From Geobacter sp. UBA4074 (GTDB lineage Bacteria; Desulfobacterota; Desulfuromonadia; Geobacterales; Pseudopelobacteraceae): a DNA stretch of 27,043 nucleotides. Numbering within the stretch: the stretch's first letter is position 1; every line of letters begins with the position of its first letter. A model generated the notes under the pieces. The model was not told where the DNA came from. It searched no databases and was given only the letters and a program-made list of their open reading frames with translations. This document shows, piece after piece, positions 7,266-15,268 of the stretch. A program made the position numbers and the translations under genes. Where the stretch lies: the NCBI GenBank assembly GCA_002383415.1, contig DFYU01000142.1, positions 1 to 27,043 on the forward strand. Reading direction: 5' to 3'.

Positions 7266-8123
7266 CTAGCGTTCCCCCCACTTGAGCTTGGTGCGCAGGA
7301 TCGAGAAGTAGTCCTTGTCACGGGAGGTCACCAGGGCAGTGGTCTTTACGGCGCGGCGCACCTCCACCGTGTCCCCCTCCTGCAGCTCGACCCCCACCTG
7401 ACCATCCAGGGTCAGGTAGACCATCTCGTCAAAGGATGACTTGACCACGATCCTGACCACGGCCTGGTCAGGGATCACGATCGGCCGGTTGGTGAGGGTA
7501 TGGGGACAGATCGGGGTGATCACGATGCAGCACATCACCGGGTGCACGATCGGCCCGCCGGCCGACATGGAATAGCCGGTGGAGCCGGTGGGAGTTGAGA
7601 TGATCAGGCCGTCGGCCTTGAAGGTGGTCAGGTTGTAGCGGTCAACGGTGGTCTCAAGTTCGATGATCCGGGCCAGGGCCCCCTTGTTGATCACCACATC
7701 GTTCAGCACATGGCAGTGGGTCAGCTCGGTGTCGCCGCGGGTCACCACCACCTCCAGCATCATCCGCTCCGAGAGGCGCAGGTTGCCCTCCAGGCAGCGC
7801 TCCAGCACCGGGTACAGTTCTTCCACCGTGATCTCGGTCAGGAAACCCAGGCTGCCCAGGTTGACCCCCAGGATCGGCACCTGGCGACCGCTGAACAGGC
7901 GGGCTACCGAGATCAGGGTGCCATCGCCCCCCAGCACCACCACCAATTGGGCCGTATCGCGCATCTCCTCTTCGGAGACACCATTGGCGCAGCCCATGTG
8001 GCGAGCCAGGTGAGCCTCCACCAGCGGCACGCAGTTGCGCTCTTCAAGCCAGGCGATCAGCTCACTGGCCACCCCCTGACAGCGGGGATCATGCACCTTG
8101 GCAAAAATGGCTACCTGTTTCAT
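7266..8123 (-). CDS. nadK: NAD kinase
   Basis: Phosphorylates NAD+ to NADP+ in the cytoplasm. The 285-residue protein has the GGDGT motif (65-69), ILGVNLGSLGFLTE (84-97), NDVVI (141-145) and the glycine-rich TPTGSTGYSMSAGGP (177-191) that define the family. The start MKQVAIFAKVHDP is typical. It is the first gene of a nadK-recN unit and is divergent from the J-domain gene, with 180 bases between the two starts. Confidence 0.96.
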   Translation of the reverse strand: MKQVAIFAKVHDPRCQGVASELIAWLEERNCVPLVEAHLARHMGCANGVSEEEMRDTAQLVVVLGGDGTLISVARLFSGRQVPILGVNLGSLGFLTEITVEELYPVLERCLEGNLRLSERMMLEVVVTRGDTELTHCHVLNDVVINKGALARIIELETTVDRYNLTTFKADGLIISTPTGSTGYSMSAGGPIVHPVMCCIVITPICPHTLTNRPIVIPDQAVVRIVVKSSFDEMVYLTLDGQVGVELQEGDTVEVRRAVKTTALVTSRDKDYFSILRTKLKWGER

Positions 8124-8243
8124 GGCTTCCTGTCCCGGTCACAAGTAAAATGTGCTTCTTCTTACCATAGCTGCCTGAGCTTGTCCAACCGCAGAACGTG
8201 CAGGCAGGTGGCTGACTTTACATACGCCTGTTTTTGTGTATTG

Positions 8244-8273
8244 TTGAAACGTCAATGATCTGCACGCACAATG
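8244..8273 (+). promoter_or_regulatory. possible promoter for the J-domain gene
   Basis: TTGAAA (8244-8249), an 18-base spacer and ACAATG (8268-8273) lie 31 bases before the ATG at 8305, in the interval divergent from nadK. The -10 match is weak. Confidence 0.3.
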
Positions 8274-8304
8274 CACAAACCGCCGGACAGGGCTGAGACA
8301 CGCT

Positions 8305-9123
8305 ATGGCAGAATGCTCACATCATCTTCCCTATGGAGAACTGGTTTCAGCCTGCAACCTGCTCTTCGGCAAAGGGCAGGTCACCAGCATCCCGCTGCTG
8401 CAGGTCAATGAGATCAAGCGGGCCTACCGCCGGGCCGTGAAGCAGGTTCATCCCGACGTTACTCCGGATCGTTCGGCGGCCAGCTTCCGGCGGGTGACCG
8501 AGGCCTACGAACTGCTGCTGAAACACGCTGAGGCACGGCGGATAGCCCAGCAAAAACCGAAAGAAGCGCAACCCCGCACCCGCCCTCCAAAAGAGGCACC
8601 GCCCCAGCCGTCAACGGCCCGCCCACGGCCCAGAAAAGCGGCGCAAGTCCTGAAATGTCCCAAACGAACCATGTATTCCGGCCCGATGCCCACCATTCCG
8701 CTGCGGATCGGGCTCTACCTCTACTACACCGGCAAGATTCCCTACGAAGCGCTGGTGCAGGCCCTGGTCTGGCAGCAGGCGATGCGCCCGCCGCTCGGCG
8801 CGCTTGCCTTGAAGGCCAAGCTGCTCAGCGCCACCGAGGTGCAGCGGATACTGGAATCAAAAACCGTTAGCGGTCAGTTCGGCGAACGGGCCATCAAGCT
8901 GGGGTTTCTGGCCGAATTCCAGGTGGTGCAGCTGCTCCGCCTGCAGCGCAGCCTGCAAAAACCGCTCGGCAGTTACTTTATCACAAACAAACTACTGACC
9001 ACTTATCAGCTTTCTGCGGCAGCCCGTGACATGGAGCAGCACAACCAGCAGATCCTGCGCGAACGTCATGACCGGCAGCTGATGATCGAACGGGTAAGCA
9101 GACCGGATACGCCCTGCCCTTGA
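8305..9123 (+). CDS. J-domain protein with C-terminal helical repeats
   Basis: A 272-residue cytoplasmic protein. Residues 30-75 are a J domain: EIKRAYRRAVKQVHPDVTPD carries the HPD tripeptide (49-51) that stimulates DnaK ATPase, followed by FRRVTEAYELLLKH. Residues 80-115 are a proline/arginine/lysine-rich linker. The C-terminal part (about 130-240) has three similar helical units containing PLGALALKAKLLS, FGERAIKLGFLAE and PLGSYFITNKLLT. Their G-x-x-A-I-x-x-G-x-L pattern recalls the N-terminal repeats of GspE/MshE-type ATPases, which bind c-di-GMP in some proteins. It is neither a classical DnaJ (no zinc-finger CxxCxGxG repeats) nor CbpA. Client or partner is unknown. A strong terminator follows. 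Confidence 0.8.
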   Translation: MAECSHHLPYGELVSACNLLFGKGQVTSIPLLQVNEIKRAYRRAVKQVHPDVTPDRSAASFRRVTEAYELLLKHAEARRIAQQKPKEAQPRTRPPKEAPPQPSTARPRPRKAAQVLKCPKRTMYSGPMPTIPLRIGLYLYYTGKIPYEALVQALVWQQAMRPPLGALALKAKLLSATEVQRILESKTVSGQFGERAIKLGFLAEFQVVQLLRLQRSLQKPLGSYFITNKLLTTYQLSAAARDMEQHNQQILRERHDRQLMIERVSRPDTPCP

Positions 9124-9139
9124 TGGCACACAGATGAAA

Positions 9140-9172
9140 AAGGCAACCTCCCGGCCTGCGGGAGGTTGCCTT
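9140..9172. terminator. bidirectional Rho-independent terminator
   Basis: AAGGCAACCTCCCG and CGGGAGGTTGCCTT form a 14-base-pair stem with a 5-base loop between the convergent J-domain and antiporter genes. An A-run on the left makes it strongest for minus-strand transcripts; the plus side ends in only two T. The same GGCAACCT stem recurs at 17374 and 25432. Confidence 0.8.
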
Positions 9173-9202
9173 GCTACTGAGCAACCTACAAATAGAGTAG
9201 AA

Positions 9203-10180
9203 TCAGCTCCCCTGCCCAAACACGCTGGTCATCAAATAGGCCGTATACCCCAGATAACAGGCCAACAGCAGCGCCCCCTCGATCCGGTTGATCCTGCCCG
9301 GACCGCGGAAACCGTAGCCGAACAGGAACAGTGAGACCGTCAGTACCGTCATCGTCAGCATATCCCGTGAAACCACACTCGGATCAAATCCAAGCGGCCG
9401 AATCGTACCGGCAATCCCGACCACCGCCAGGGTATTGAACAGGTTGGAGCCGAGCACATTGCCGAGGGCGATGTCGTGCTCGTTGCGTCTGACCGCGATA
9501 ATCGAGGAGGCCAGTTCCGGCAGCGAGGTGCCCACCGCCACAACGGTCAGGCCGATGATCAGGTCGCTGATCCCCAGTTGGTGGGCAATGGCCACCGCCC
9601 CCCAGACCAGGATGCGGGAGCTTGCGATCAGCAGTATCAAACCTACTATCAGCCAGAACAGGGCCCGCTTGATCGGCATGGCCTGTTCCTGCAGCTCGTC
9701 TTCCATCTCCTCGCCAAAGGCGTCGTCCTTCTGTCGCATGCCCTCCCAGATGGTCCAGCCCATCAGGCCGGCAAACACAGCCAGGTGAAGCCATCCATCA
9801 AGCCTGCTCAAGGTACGGTCATACATCAGCAACAGCACGAAAATGGTTACCAGCGACAGGATCGGCAACTCCTTGCGCAGCACCCGCGAATGCACGGCAA
9901 TCGGGCTGATCAGTGCGGTCAGCCCCAGGATCAGGGCGATGTTGGTGATATTCGAGCCGTAGGCGTTACCCAGGGCAATACCGGGATTTCCCTGCCATGA
10001 GGCCAGGGCCGACACCACCATCTCGGGGGCCGAGGTGCCAAAACCGACCACCACCATGCCGATCAGCAGCGACGACATGCCAACATGTCGGGCTGTCGAG
10101 GCTGCACCTTCCACAAAACGATCAGCGCTCCAGACCAAGAGCGCCAAACCAAGCAGTACCGCCAATAAAGGCATCAACAT
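9203..10180 (-). CDS. calcium/sodium antiporter (CaCA family, YrbG-like)
   Basis: A 325-residue inner-membrane exchanger that probably extrudes Ca2+ against Na+ or H+. It has about ten hydrophobic segments and the two inverted alpha-repeats of the CaCA superfamily: GFGTSAPE (46-53) with GNAYGSNITNIALILG, and AVGTSLPE (215-222) with GNVLGSNLFNTLAVVG. An acidic cytoplasmic loop (about 151-165, DDAFGEEMEDELQEQ) separates the halves. Repeat residues for ion binding are intact, so it should be active. It is the last gene of the minus-strand run that begins near 13518. The exact ions carried cannot be read from sequence. Confidence 0.92.
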   Translation of the reverse strand: MLMPLLAVLLGLALLVWSADRFVEGAASTARHVGMSSLLIGMVVVGFGTSAPEMVVSALASWQGNPGIALGNAYGSNITNIALILGLTALISPIAVHSRVLRKELPILSLVTIFVLLLMYDRTLSRLDGWLHLAVFAGLMGWTIWEGMRQKDDAFGEEMEDELQEQAMPIKRALFWLIVGLILLIASSRILVWGAVAIAHQLGISDLIIGLTVVAVGTSLPELASSIIAVRRNEHDIALGNVLGSNLFNTLAVVGIAGTIRPLGFDPSVVSRDMLTMTVLTVSLFLFGYGFRGPGRINRIEGALLLACYLGYTAYLMTSVFGQGS

Positions 10181-10230
10181 GTTTTCAGGTTCCGTTTCTT
10201 TCCGAAAATTCAGGCAGTGGCCCGAGCGGG

Positions 10231-10674
10231 CTACTTTTGCACGTCCAGCAATTCAACGTCAAACAGCAAGGTGGCATGGGGCGGGATCACGCCGCCGGCC
10301 CCGCGGGCGCCATAGCCCAGATTGGCAGGGATCACCAGCTTGCGCTTGCCCCCCACCTTCATACCCATCACACCCTCATCCCAGCCTTTGATCACCTGGC
10401 CCACGCCGATCACAAAGCTGAACGGCTGCCGCCGATCCACGGAACTGTCGAACTTAGTGCCGTTCTCCAGCGTGCCGGTATAATGCACCTTGACCTGCTT
10501 GCCCCGCACCGGTGATGCGCCTGTGCCCACCACCAGATCAACGTACTTGAGCCCCGAAGCCGTTGTCGTCATCGCCTGTGTCATCGTAGGTTTCCTCGTC
10601 TCTGCCGCCTGTACCGGCAGTGCCATCAGTGCTGCCACCATGCAACCCGCTACCAGTTTCATCATACCCTGCAT
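10231..10674 (-). CDS. FKBP-type peptidyl-prolyl cis-trans isomerase, exported
   Basis: A periplasmic folding catalyst of 147 residues. Residues 1-24 are a signal peptide (hydrophobic MMKLVAGCMVAALMALPVQA). One FKBP domain follows, with the signatures VHYTGTLENGTKFDSS (63-78), GQVIKGWDEGVMGMKVGGKR (92-111) and GYGARGAGGVIPPHATLLFDVELL. GGTGG-like AAAGGTGG lies 6 bases before the ATG at 10674, which supports the full signal peptide over the nearby internal methionines. There is no extra N-terminal dimerisation domain as in FkpA or Mip, so it is a minimal secreted FKBP. Gap to the M48 gene is 30 bases, consistent with a shared transcript. Confidence 0.95.
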   Translation of the reverse strand: MQGMMKLVAGCMVAALMALPVQAAETRKPTMTQAMTTTASGLKYVDLVVGTGASPVRGKQVKVHYTGTLENGTKFDSSVDRRQPFSFVIGVGQVIKGWDEGVMGMKVGGKRKLVIPANLGYGARGAGGVIPPHATLLFDVELLDVQK

Positions 10675-10704
10675 CTCAAACCACCTTTCAATCTGTGCCA
10701 GAAG

Positions 10705-11505
10705 TTACTTGCCGTATTTTTTCTGCACCTCGGGAATCAGCTGCTTGATCTTGTTGATCCGGGTGGCATCCGATGGGTGGGTGCTCAACCATTCCGGCTG
10801 AGCCTGTCCGCTCTTCTTGGCAGCCATCCGCTCCCAGAACGACACCGCCGCCTGCGGATTGTAGCCGGCCATGGTCATAAAGACCAGACCCAGGTGATCG
10901 GCCTCGCTTTCGTGCAGCCGGCCATAGGGCATCAGCGCGCCGTACTCAGCCCCCACCCCGTACACCGCCATCCACAGCTGCTGGGTCTCTGCCGGTCGGG
11001 TGGCCAGTGCCGTCGAGAGCGCCACCCCGCCGGCCTGGGCCAGCAACTGCTGGCTCATCCGCTCATTGCCATGCTCGGCAACCGCGTGGGCGATCTCATG
11101 ACCCATCACCACCGCCAGCCCGGTCTCGTCCATGGCCACCGGCAGCAGGCCGGTATAGACCACCACCTTGCCGCCCGGCATGCACCAGGCATTCACCTGG
11201 GGATCTTCCACCAGATTAAACTCCCACTGGTAGTTCTTGACCTGGTCCTGCATACCGTTGGCGATCAGGTAGCGCTCCACCGCCTGGCTGATCCGGAGGC
11301 CGACCCGCCGCACCAGCTCGGTCTGCTGCTTGTTACTGCTCAGCTTGTTCTCTTTTAAAAACTGGTCATACTGCTGCAGGCTCATCGACATCATCGATGA
11401 ACCGGGGATCATGTTCAGCTGGGCCCGGCCGGTCACCGGCACCGTACTGCAGGCGGTCACCAGACTTGCCAGCACCACTGCCACCATCAGCACTCGCATC
11501 GACAT
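10705..11505 (-). CDS. M48 family zinc metallopeptidase lipoprotein (LoiP/YcaL-like)
   Basis: An envelope peptidase of 266 residues. It starts with a lipoprotein signal (LVTACS, lipidated Cys19), so it is probably attached to a membrane and faces the periplasm. The zinc site HEIAH is at 136-140 and the third-ligand region ESEAD at 199-203. NAWCMPGGKVVVYTGLL (105-121) is typical of the M48 Ste24/BepA branch. It lacks the TPR tail of BepA and matches the small LoiP or YcaL size. Such enzymes degrade misassembled outer-membrane proteins. GGAGG lies 5 bases before the ATG. A 7-base-pair hairpin (11524-11540) lies in the gap just upstream. Confidence 0.93.
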   Translation of the reverse strand: MSMRVLMVAVVLASLVTACSTVPVTGRAQLNMIPGSSMMSMSLQQYDQFLKENKLSSNKQQTELVRRVGLRISQAVERYLIANGMQDQVKNYQWEFNLVEDPQVNAWCMPGGKVVVYTGLLPVAMDETGLAVVMGHEIAHAVAEHGNERMSQQLLAQAGGVALSTALATRPAETQQLWMAVYGVGAEYGALMPYGRLHESEADHLGLVFMTMAGYNPQAAVSFWERMAAKKSGQAQPEWLSTHPSDATRINKIKQLIPEVQKKYGK

Positions 11506-11542
11506 ACACGCCTCCGTTTTAGATCTGCGGCTTGCAGCCGCA

Positions 11543-11815
11543 TCAGATCGGAATGATGTTCCAGGTCTCGCTGGTCAGGTCAAAGACCACCTTGGCCTGC
11601 CTGTGGCGTAGCTGTTGCAGTACCTGCTCGACCTTGTCATCCAGGCTGTGACCGCCATCGGCCAGCTCCGACCACTCCCGCGACACAAACGCCGCGACCA
11701 TACGACGCAACGTCTGCGGATCGATCCGCTCCAGCGGCACCTCCACCCCCTCTTCTGAGGGCTGGTCCTGCTGATCATACTCCAGGGTTACGTCATGGTC
11801 ACCATGCCTGCCCAC
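11543..11815 (-). CDS. YheU family (UPF0270) protein
   Basis: A small cytoplasmic protein of up to 90 residues. The segment from about residue 25 (VPLERIDPQTLRRMVAAFV, later LDDKVEQVLQQLRHRQAKVV and ending ETWNIIPI) follows the pattern of YheU, a conserved family of about 70 residues with no established function. The upstream part (1-24) is extra and polar. The first codon is GTG at 11815, two bases past the stop of the upstream gene. An internal GTG at codon 24 or 26 would give a protein nearer the usual family length, so the start is uncertain. The family call is from memory of the pattern. Confidence 0.75.
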   Translation of the reverse strand: MGRHGDHDVTLEYDQQDQPSEEGVEVPLERIDPQTLRRMVAAFVSREWSELADGGHSLDDKVEQVLQQLRHRQAKVVFDLTSETWNIIPI

Positions 11816-11817
11816 GG

Positions 11818-12417
11818 CTATGCCTGCCCTGTCTTGACCAGCAGCAGGTCGTGATCAGCCGCAAAGCGGCACAGATCAGGCGTAAAGGCCAAAAAATCAG
11901 ACTGCAAGGCCTGGTGATGACGGCTGAGTTCCGTCTCGCAGCCCTGCAGGGGGTTCGGCCGGGAAATCCGGCGTGACATCCGGCTGAGGGCCTGACCGAT
12001 CCCCTCAATGGTTGCATAGGACGGCAGCAGTTCTTCAAAGATCACCGGCACCAGCGGCTGCATCGCCGTCGGCAACATGGCACGATTATCCTCCACCACG
12101 CCCCGCGTCCTGGCAAGAAAACGGTCAAACGGTTCAGCCGACCAGTGCTGCCAGCTGTTGACCAGAAAATAGTCGTAAAAGAGATCCACCATCACCCCGC
12201 GATACAGCCCGTACTCCGGCGCCAGACGGTGGCGACTCTGCCGGAAGAGCGGGTGCTGCTCGGCATAGGAATCAATCCGGCGGTGCAACCGCACGCCGTC
12301 ACGCACCCGTGGCGCAAAACGGTCCTGCAGGCTACCCTTGACAAAATCACCCATGAAGTTGCCCAGCAACAGTTGATCGTCGGTACCGGAAAGTAGCATG
12401 TGGAACAGAAAATTCAT
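11818..12417 (-). CDS. acyl carrier protein phosphodiesterase-like protein (AcpH family)
   Basis: A 199-residue protein resembling AcpH, which removes the 4'-phosphopantetheine arm from acyl carrier protein. The start MNFLFHMLLSG, then LLLGNFMGDFVKGSLQDRF (16-34), GVRLHRRIDSYAEQHPLF (41-58) and DLFYDYFLVNSWQHW (78-92), match the family pattern of metal-binding acidic and histidine residues related to the HD fold. The true in vivo substrate in organisms like this is not certain. It lies in the minus-strand run between the methionine sulfoxide reductase and YheU-family genes. Confidence 0.85.
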   Translation of the reverse strand: MNFLFHMLLSGTDDQLLLGNFMGDFVKGSLQDRFAPRVRDGVRLHRRIDSYAEQHPLFRQSRHRLAPEYGLYRGVMVDLFYDYFLVNSWQHWSAEPFDRFLARTRGVVEDNRAMLPTAMQPLVPVIFEELLPSYATIEGIGQALSRMSRRISRPNPLQGCETELSRHHQALQSDFLAFTPDLCRFAADHDLLLVKTGQA

Positions 12418-12453
12418 AGGGTGCCTGACGTGATTGCTGCATGCCCGCCCGTG

Positions 12454-13518
12454 CTAGCGGAGGTAGTGACAGGTATAGCCGCCGGGGTTCTTCTGCAGGT
12501 AATCCTGATGATAGTCTTCCGCCCGATAAAAGGTGTCGGCCTTGGTAATTTCGGTGACCAGCGGCGCCTTCCAGCGGCCGGAGGCATCCACGGTCCTCTT
12601 TACCCGTTCCGCAACCTGCTTTTGCACGCTGTTTGTATAGAAGATGGCTGAACGATACTGGCTGCCGCGATCATTGCCCTGACGGTCCTTGGTGGTGGGA
12701 TCGTGCATCCTGAAGAACCAGCTCTGCAGCAGCTCTTCATAGCTCAGTTTCCGTGGATCGAACACCACCTCGACGCTCTCGGCGTGGCCGCTTTTTGAAT
12801 CATGGGTATCCTCATAGCGCGGGTTTTTCAGATGGCCGCCGGTATAGCCGACCTGGGTTGCGATCACCCCTGGAATTGTACGCAAAATCTCCTGCATCCC
12901 CCAGAAGCAGCCCCCTGCCAGCAGCGCCGTCTCCTGTGCAGGGGCATCGGTGGTAACACCGGCCGCCTCAAAGTCGGGCACATACCGGCCATAGCCCTCG
13001 CTCCACAGCTGGCCGGCAGGGATAAAGCGCAGGGCTGCCGAATTGATGCAGTAGCGCTGCCCGGTCTCCCCCGGACCGTCATCAAACAGGTGGCCCAGAT
13101 GGGAATCGGCATGCCTGGAACGGACCTCAGTGCGTTGCATGCCATGGCTGGTATCAGTTTTTTTAACCAGGTGGTCCGCCTCCAACGGCCGGCTGAAGCT
13201 GGGCCAGCCGGTGCCGGAATCAAACTTGTGCTGGGAGCTGAACAGCGCCTCACCGGAAACCACGTCCACATAGATACCAGGGGCATGATTGTTCCAGTAG
13301 GCATTGTTGAAGGGCGGCTCGGTGCCGCACTGCTGGGTGACCCTGAACTGTTCCGGGGTCAGCTTCTTTTTCAGCTGATCAGCCGATGCCGTGGGATATA
13401 CCGTTGCTTGTTCGTTCATCTGGTTCACCGTTTTCGGGTTATTGTCGCAGGACGCCAGACAGGCGTAACCAACCGATACTACCAGCAGCAGGATGAGCAG
13501 ATGCCATGGTCGTCGCAT
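12454..13518 (-). CDS. msrAB: fused peptide methionine sulfoxide reductase MsrB-MsrA, lipoprotein
   Basis: Repairs oxidised methionine in envelope proteins. The 354-residue product has an N-terminal lipoprotein signal (LASC, Cys24). The MsrB domain (about 45-175) has CGTEPPF (resolving Cys64), SGTGWPSF (101-108), DSHLGHLFDDGP (138-149) and RYCINSAALRF with catalytic Cys157. The MsrA domain (about 197-354) has GGCFWGM with catalytic Cys204, then GYTGG and a C-terminal GGYTCHYLR. The B-before-A order is the reverse of the Neisseria PilB order. The CxxC zinc pairs found in some MsrB proteins are absent. Both active sites look intact. A thioredoxin-like partner would be needed and is not in the window. 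Confidence 0.95.
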   Translation of the reverse strand: MRRPWHLLILLLVVSVGYACLASCDNNPKTVNQMNEQATVYPTASADQLKKKLTPEQFRVTQQCGTEPPFNNAYWNNHAPGIYVDVVSGEALFSSQHKFDSGTGWPSFSRPLEADHLVKKTDTSHGMQRTEVRSRHADSHLGHLFDDGPGETGQRYCINSAALRFIPAGQLWSEGYGRYVPDFEAAGVTTDAPAQETALLAGGCFWGMQEILRTIPGVIATQVGYTGGHLKNPRYEDTHDSKSGHAESVEVVFDPRKLSYEELLQSWFFRMHDPTTKDRQGNDRGSQYRSAIFYTNSVQKQVAERVKRTVDASGRWKAPLVTEITKADTFYRAEDYHQDYLQKNPGGYTCHYLR

Positions 13519-13685
13519 ACCGACCCTCCTTTTAGTCAGGTTACCGCGCAGCTCCCAAAGTCGCCACCAAAAAAATCAAACAGACCTGAAGCCGGTGATC
13601 TGCTTGCATGAATATCCCTTTCCGGCAGTCACGACACCTGCCTGGGGCCGTACACCACAGACAATAGGGAGCTGATAAAAAATGG

Positions 13686-13715
13686 TTGCTATCCGCAAGA
13701 TGCTTTTGCTATGGT
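13686..13715 (+). promoter_or_regulatory. possible promoter upstream of the riboswitch
   Basis: TTGCTA (13686-13691), an 18-base spacer and TATGGT (13710-13715) with an extended TGC just before it. Transcription would begin about 20-25 bases before the aptamer. The 402 bases from 13519 to 13920 hold no other gene that I can see, only this promoter, the riboswitch and its terminator. Confidence 0.45.
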
Positions 13716-13744
13716 GCGCCGCAGCAAGACGAATCGCCATAGCA

Positions 13745-13829
13745 GGTACACGATAATACTAAACCATCCGCGAGGATGGGGCGGAAAGCCTACAGGGTCT
13801 CACCGAGACAGCCGGGTTGCCGAAATATC
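13745..13829 (+). promoter_or_regulatory. GEMM-Ib riboswitch, 3',3'-cGAMP type
   Basis: The segment has the full GEMM-I architecture. ACTAAACC is followed by the P2 hairpin CCATCCGCGAGGATGG with a GCGA-type loop, then GGCGGAAAGCC, the P3 hairpin GGGTCTCACCGAGACAGCC and the closing GGGTTGCCG. It is almost identical, as I remember it, to the Geobacter 3',3'-cGAMP riboswitch of known structure. The ligand-discriminating position (G20 in the Vibrio c-di-GMP riboswitch, A14 in the Geobacter structure) is A here, at 13758, which predicts cGAMP rather than c-di-GMP selectivity. The 3' part of the aptamer is also the 5' arm of a terminator, so ligand binding should turn transcription on. The regulated genes would be the L,D-transpeptidase and lipoprotein that follow. 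Confidence 0.92.
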
Positions 13830-13861
13830 TTTCACGAGATTCGGCAACCCGGCTTTTTTTT
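13811..13861 (+). terminator. riboswitch expression-platform terminator
   Basis: GCCGGGTTGCCGAA (13811-13824) pairs perfectly with TTCGGCAACCCGGC (13840-13853), followed by eight T. The 5' arm lies inside the GEMM aptamer, so aptamer folding and termination compete. This is the layout of a ligand-activated (ON) switch. Confidence 0.92.
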
Positions 13862-13929
13862 ATGCCTGCAGCACCGAGGAACCGTCAGCCGCCCGACACC
13901 AGATGCCTTGAAAGGACCCTTTGCACGCC

Positions 13930-15246
13930 ATGTTCAGGATTATCAGACTGCCCTCCCTTCCCGCGACACTGCGTCGCATGGCGTTCCTGGCCATGCTTGC
14001 CGCGCTGCAGGGCTGTGCGACCATGACGGCGGTCTATGAAGATTTTCCTTCAGCTACCGGCGAACAGGAACAGGCCTTTGAGCAGAACGAGTTTTCGGTT
14101 GCCAGGGGGGAAGACATCATCGGCCGGTTGCGCTACGTCCGTCTTGAACAAGGGGATACGCTACCGGACATTGCCAGGCACTACGGCCTGGGTCTGAATA
14201 GCCTGACTGCAGCCAATCCCGGAGTGGATATCTGGCTGCCCGAGGATGGCAAGCGGCTGATTCTGCCTCATTTCTTCATTCTGCCGGATACGACCAGGAA
14301 GGGGATTGTGATTAATCTGGCCACCATGCGTCTGTTTGCCTTCAAGGGCACGGGTGATTCGCTGACCGTGGCCACCTACCCGGTTGGTGTGGGCACCGAG
14401 GATCGTCCCTCCCCCACGGGGCAGATGCGGGTCGAGCGCAAGGCATACCGCCCCAGCTGGTATGTGCCGGCCTCAATCGCCAAGGCCCATCTTAAAAAAG
14501 GGGATGTGCTGCCTGCGGTGGTGCCTCCTGGGCCGGACAACCCCCTGGGGGAATATGCGCTCTACCTGAGCGCCCCGAGCTACCTGATCCACGGCACCAA
14601 CAAACCGGCCAGCATCGGACTGCGGGCCAGCAACGGCTGTTTCCGGCTGTATCCGGAGGATGTCAAACGGCTCTATGGGATCACCCCGGCCAAAACGCCG
14701 GTCAATATCATTAACCAACCCTATCTCGTCGGTTTGCGCGACGGGGTGGTCTACCTGGAGGTGCACGGACCGGCGGAGGAATTGGACCAGGACGAACTTG
14801 ACAAGGTCTACCGCAAGCTTAAGGCGGTTGAAACCGCGTCAGGACGGCCGCTGGACTGGAACAAGGTCAAGCAGGTGCTGGCCGAGGCGCGCGGGATACC
14901 TGTCCCTATCTTTGAGATCCGGCCGGGAAGCGCCAGCAAGATTATGGAGCCGACCGAGGTACGGCATCCTACAGAACTGAGATACAAGCCAAAACTGGCC
15001 GAACTTACAGCGGATGCTTGGTCAGTGCTGGTGGCTGAGTTGCAGGACGAGACCGATGCGGCACAGCTGGCCGCGATCATCAACCATCAGGGGCCTCACA
15101 TCCCCGCACGGATGGTCTCAAAGGGGTTTGGTTATCAGGTTATAGCCGGGCCGTTTAGCGATCAGAAAGAGGCCCGCGAGATTATCAGACGACTGAAGAT
15201 GGATCTGGAGCTGGATGCCAGGCTGGTTGAACCAGCACGGCGTTAA
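13930..15246 (+). CDS. L,D-transpeptidase lipoprotein with LysM-like and SPOR-like regions
   Basis: An ErfK/YbiS-type enzyme of about 438 residues acting in the periplasm. It forms or exchanges peptidoglycan cross-links, or anchors lipoproteins to them. A lipoprotein signal ends in LQGC. A LysM-like segment (about RYVRLEQGDTLPDIARHYGL to LILP) binds peptidoglycan. The YkuD domain has the catalytic pattern with HGTN and SNGCFRLYPEDV, the cysteine being about 210 residues after the lipid cysteine. The last 80 residues (WSVLVAELQDE, GFGYQVIAGPFSDQKEA) resemble a SPOR repeat. AAAGGA at 13911-13916 lies 13 bases before the ATG used here but 4 bases before an in-frame TTG at 13921, so the start may be nine bases earlier. 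It is the first gene behind the riboswitch. Confidence 0.92.
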   Translation: MFRIIRLPSLPATLRRMAFLAMLAALQGCATMTAVYEDFPSATGEQEQAFEQNEFSVARGEDIIGRLRYVRLEQGDTLPDIARHYGLGLNSLTAANPGVDIWLPEDGKRLILPHFFILPDTTRKGIVINLATMRLFAFKGTGDSLTVATYPVGVGTEDRPSPTGQMRVERKAYRPSWYVPASIAKAHLKKGDVLPAVVPPGPDNPLGEYALYLSAPSYLIHGTNKPASIGLRASNGCFRLYPEDVKRLYGITPAKTPVNIINQPYLVGLRDGVVYLEVHGPAEELDQDELDKVYRKLKAVETASGRPLDWNKVKQVLAEARGIPVPIFEIRPGSASKIMEPTEVRHPTELRYKPKLAELTADAWSVLVAELQDETDAAQLAAIINHQGPHIPARMVSKGFGYQVIAGPFSDQKEAREIIRRLKMDLELDARLVEPARR

Positions 15247-15268
15247 TATCAAAGAAAAGGAGTAAACA

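Noticed and set aside
11524..11540. Perfect 7-base-pair hairpin TGCGGCT/AGCCGCA between the YheU-family and M48 genes
   Set aside because: No T-run follows on either strand and the genes look co-transcribed. It is too short to call a terminator or regulatory element.
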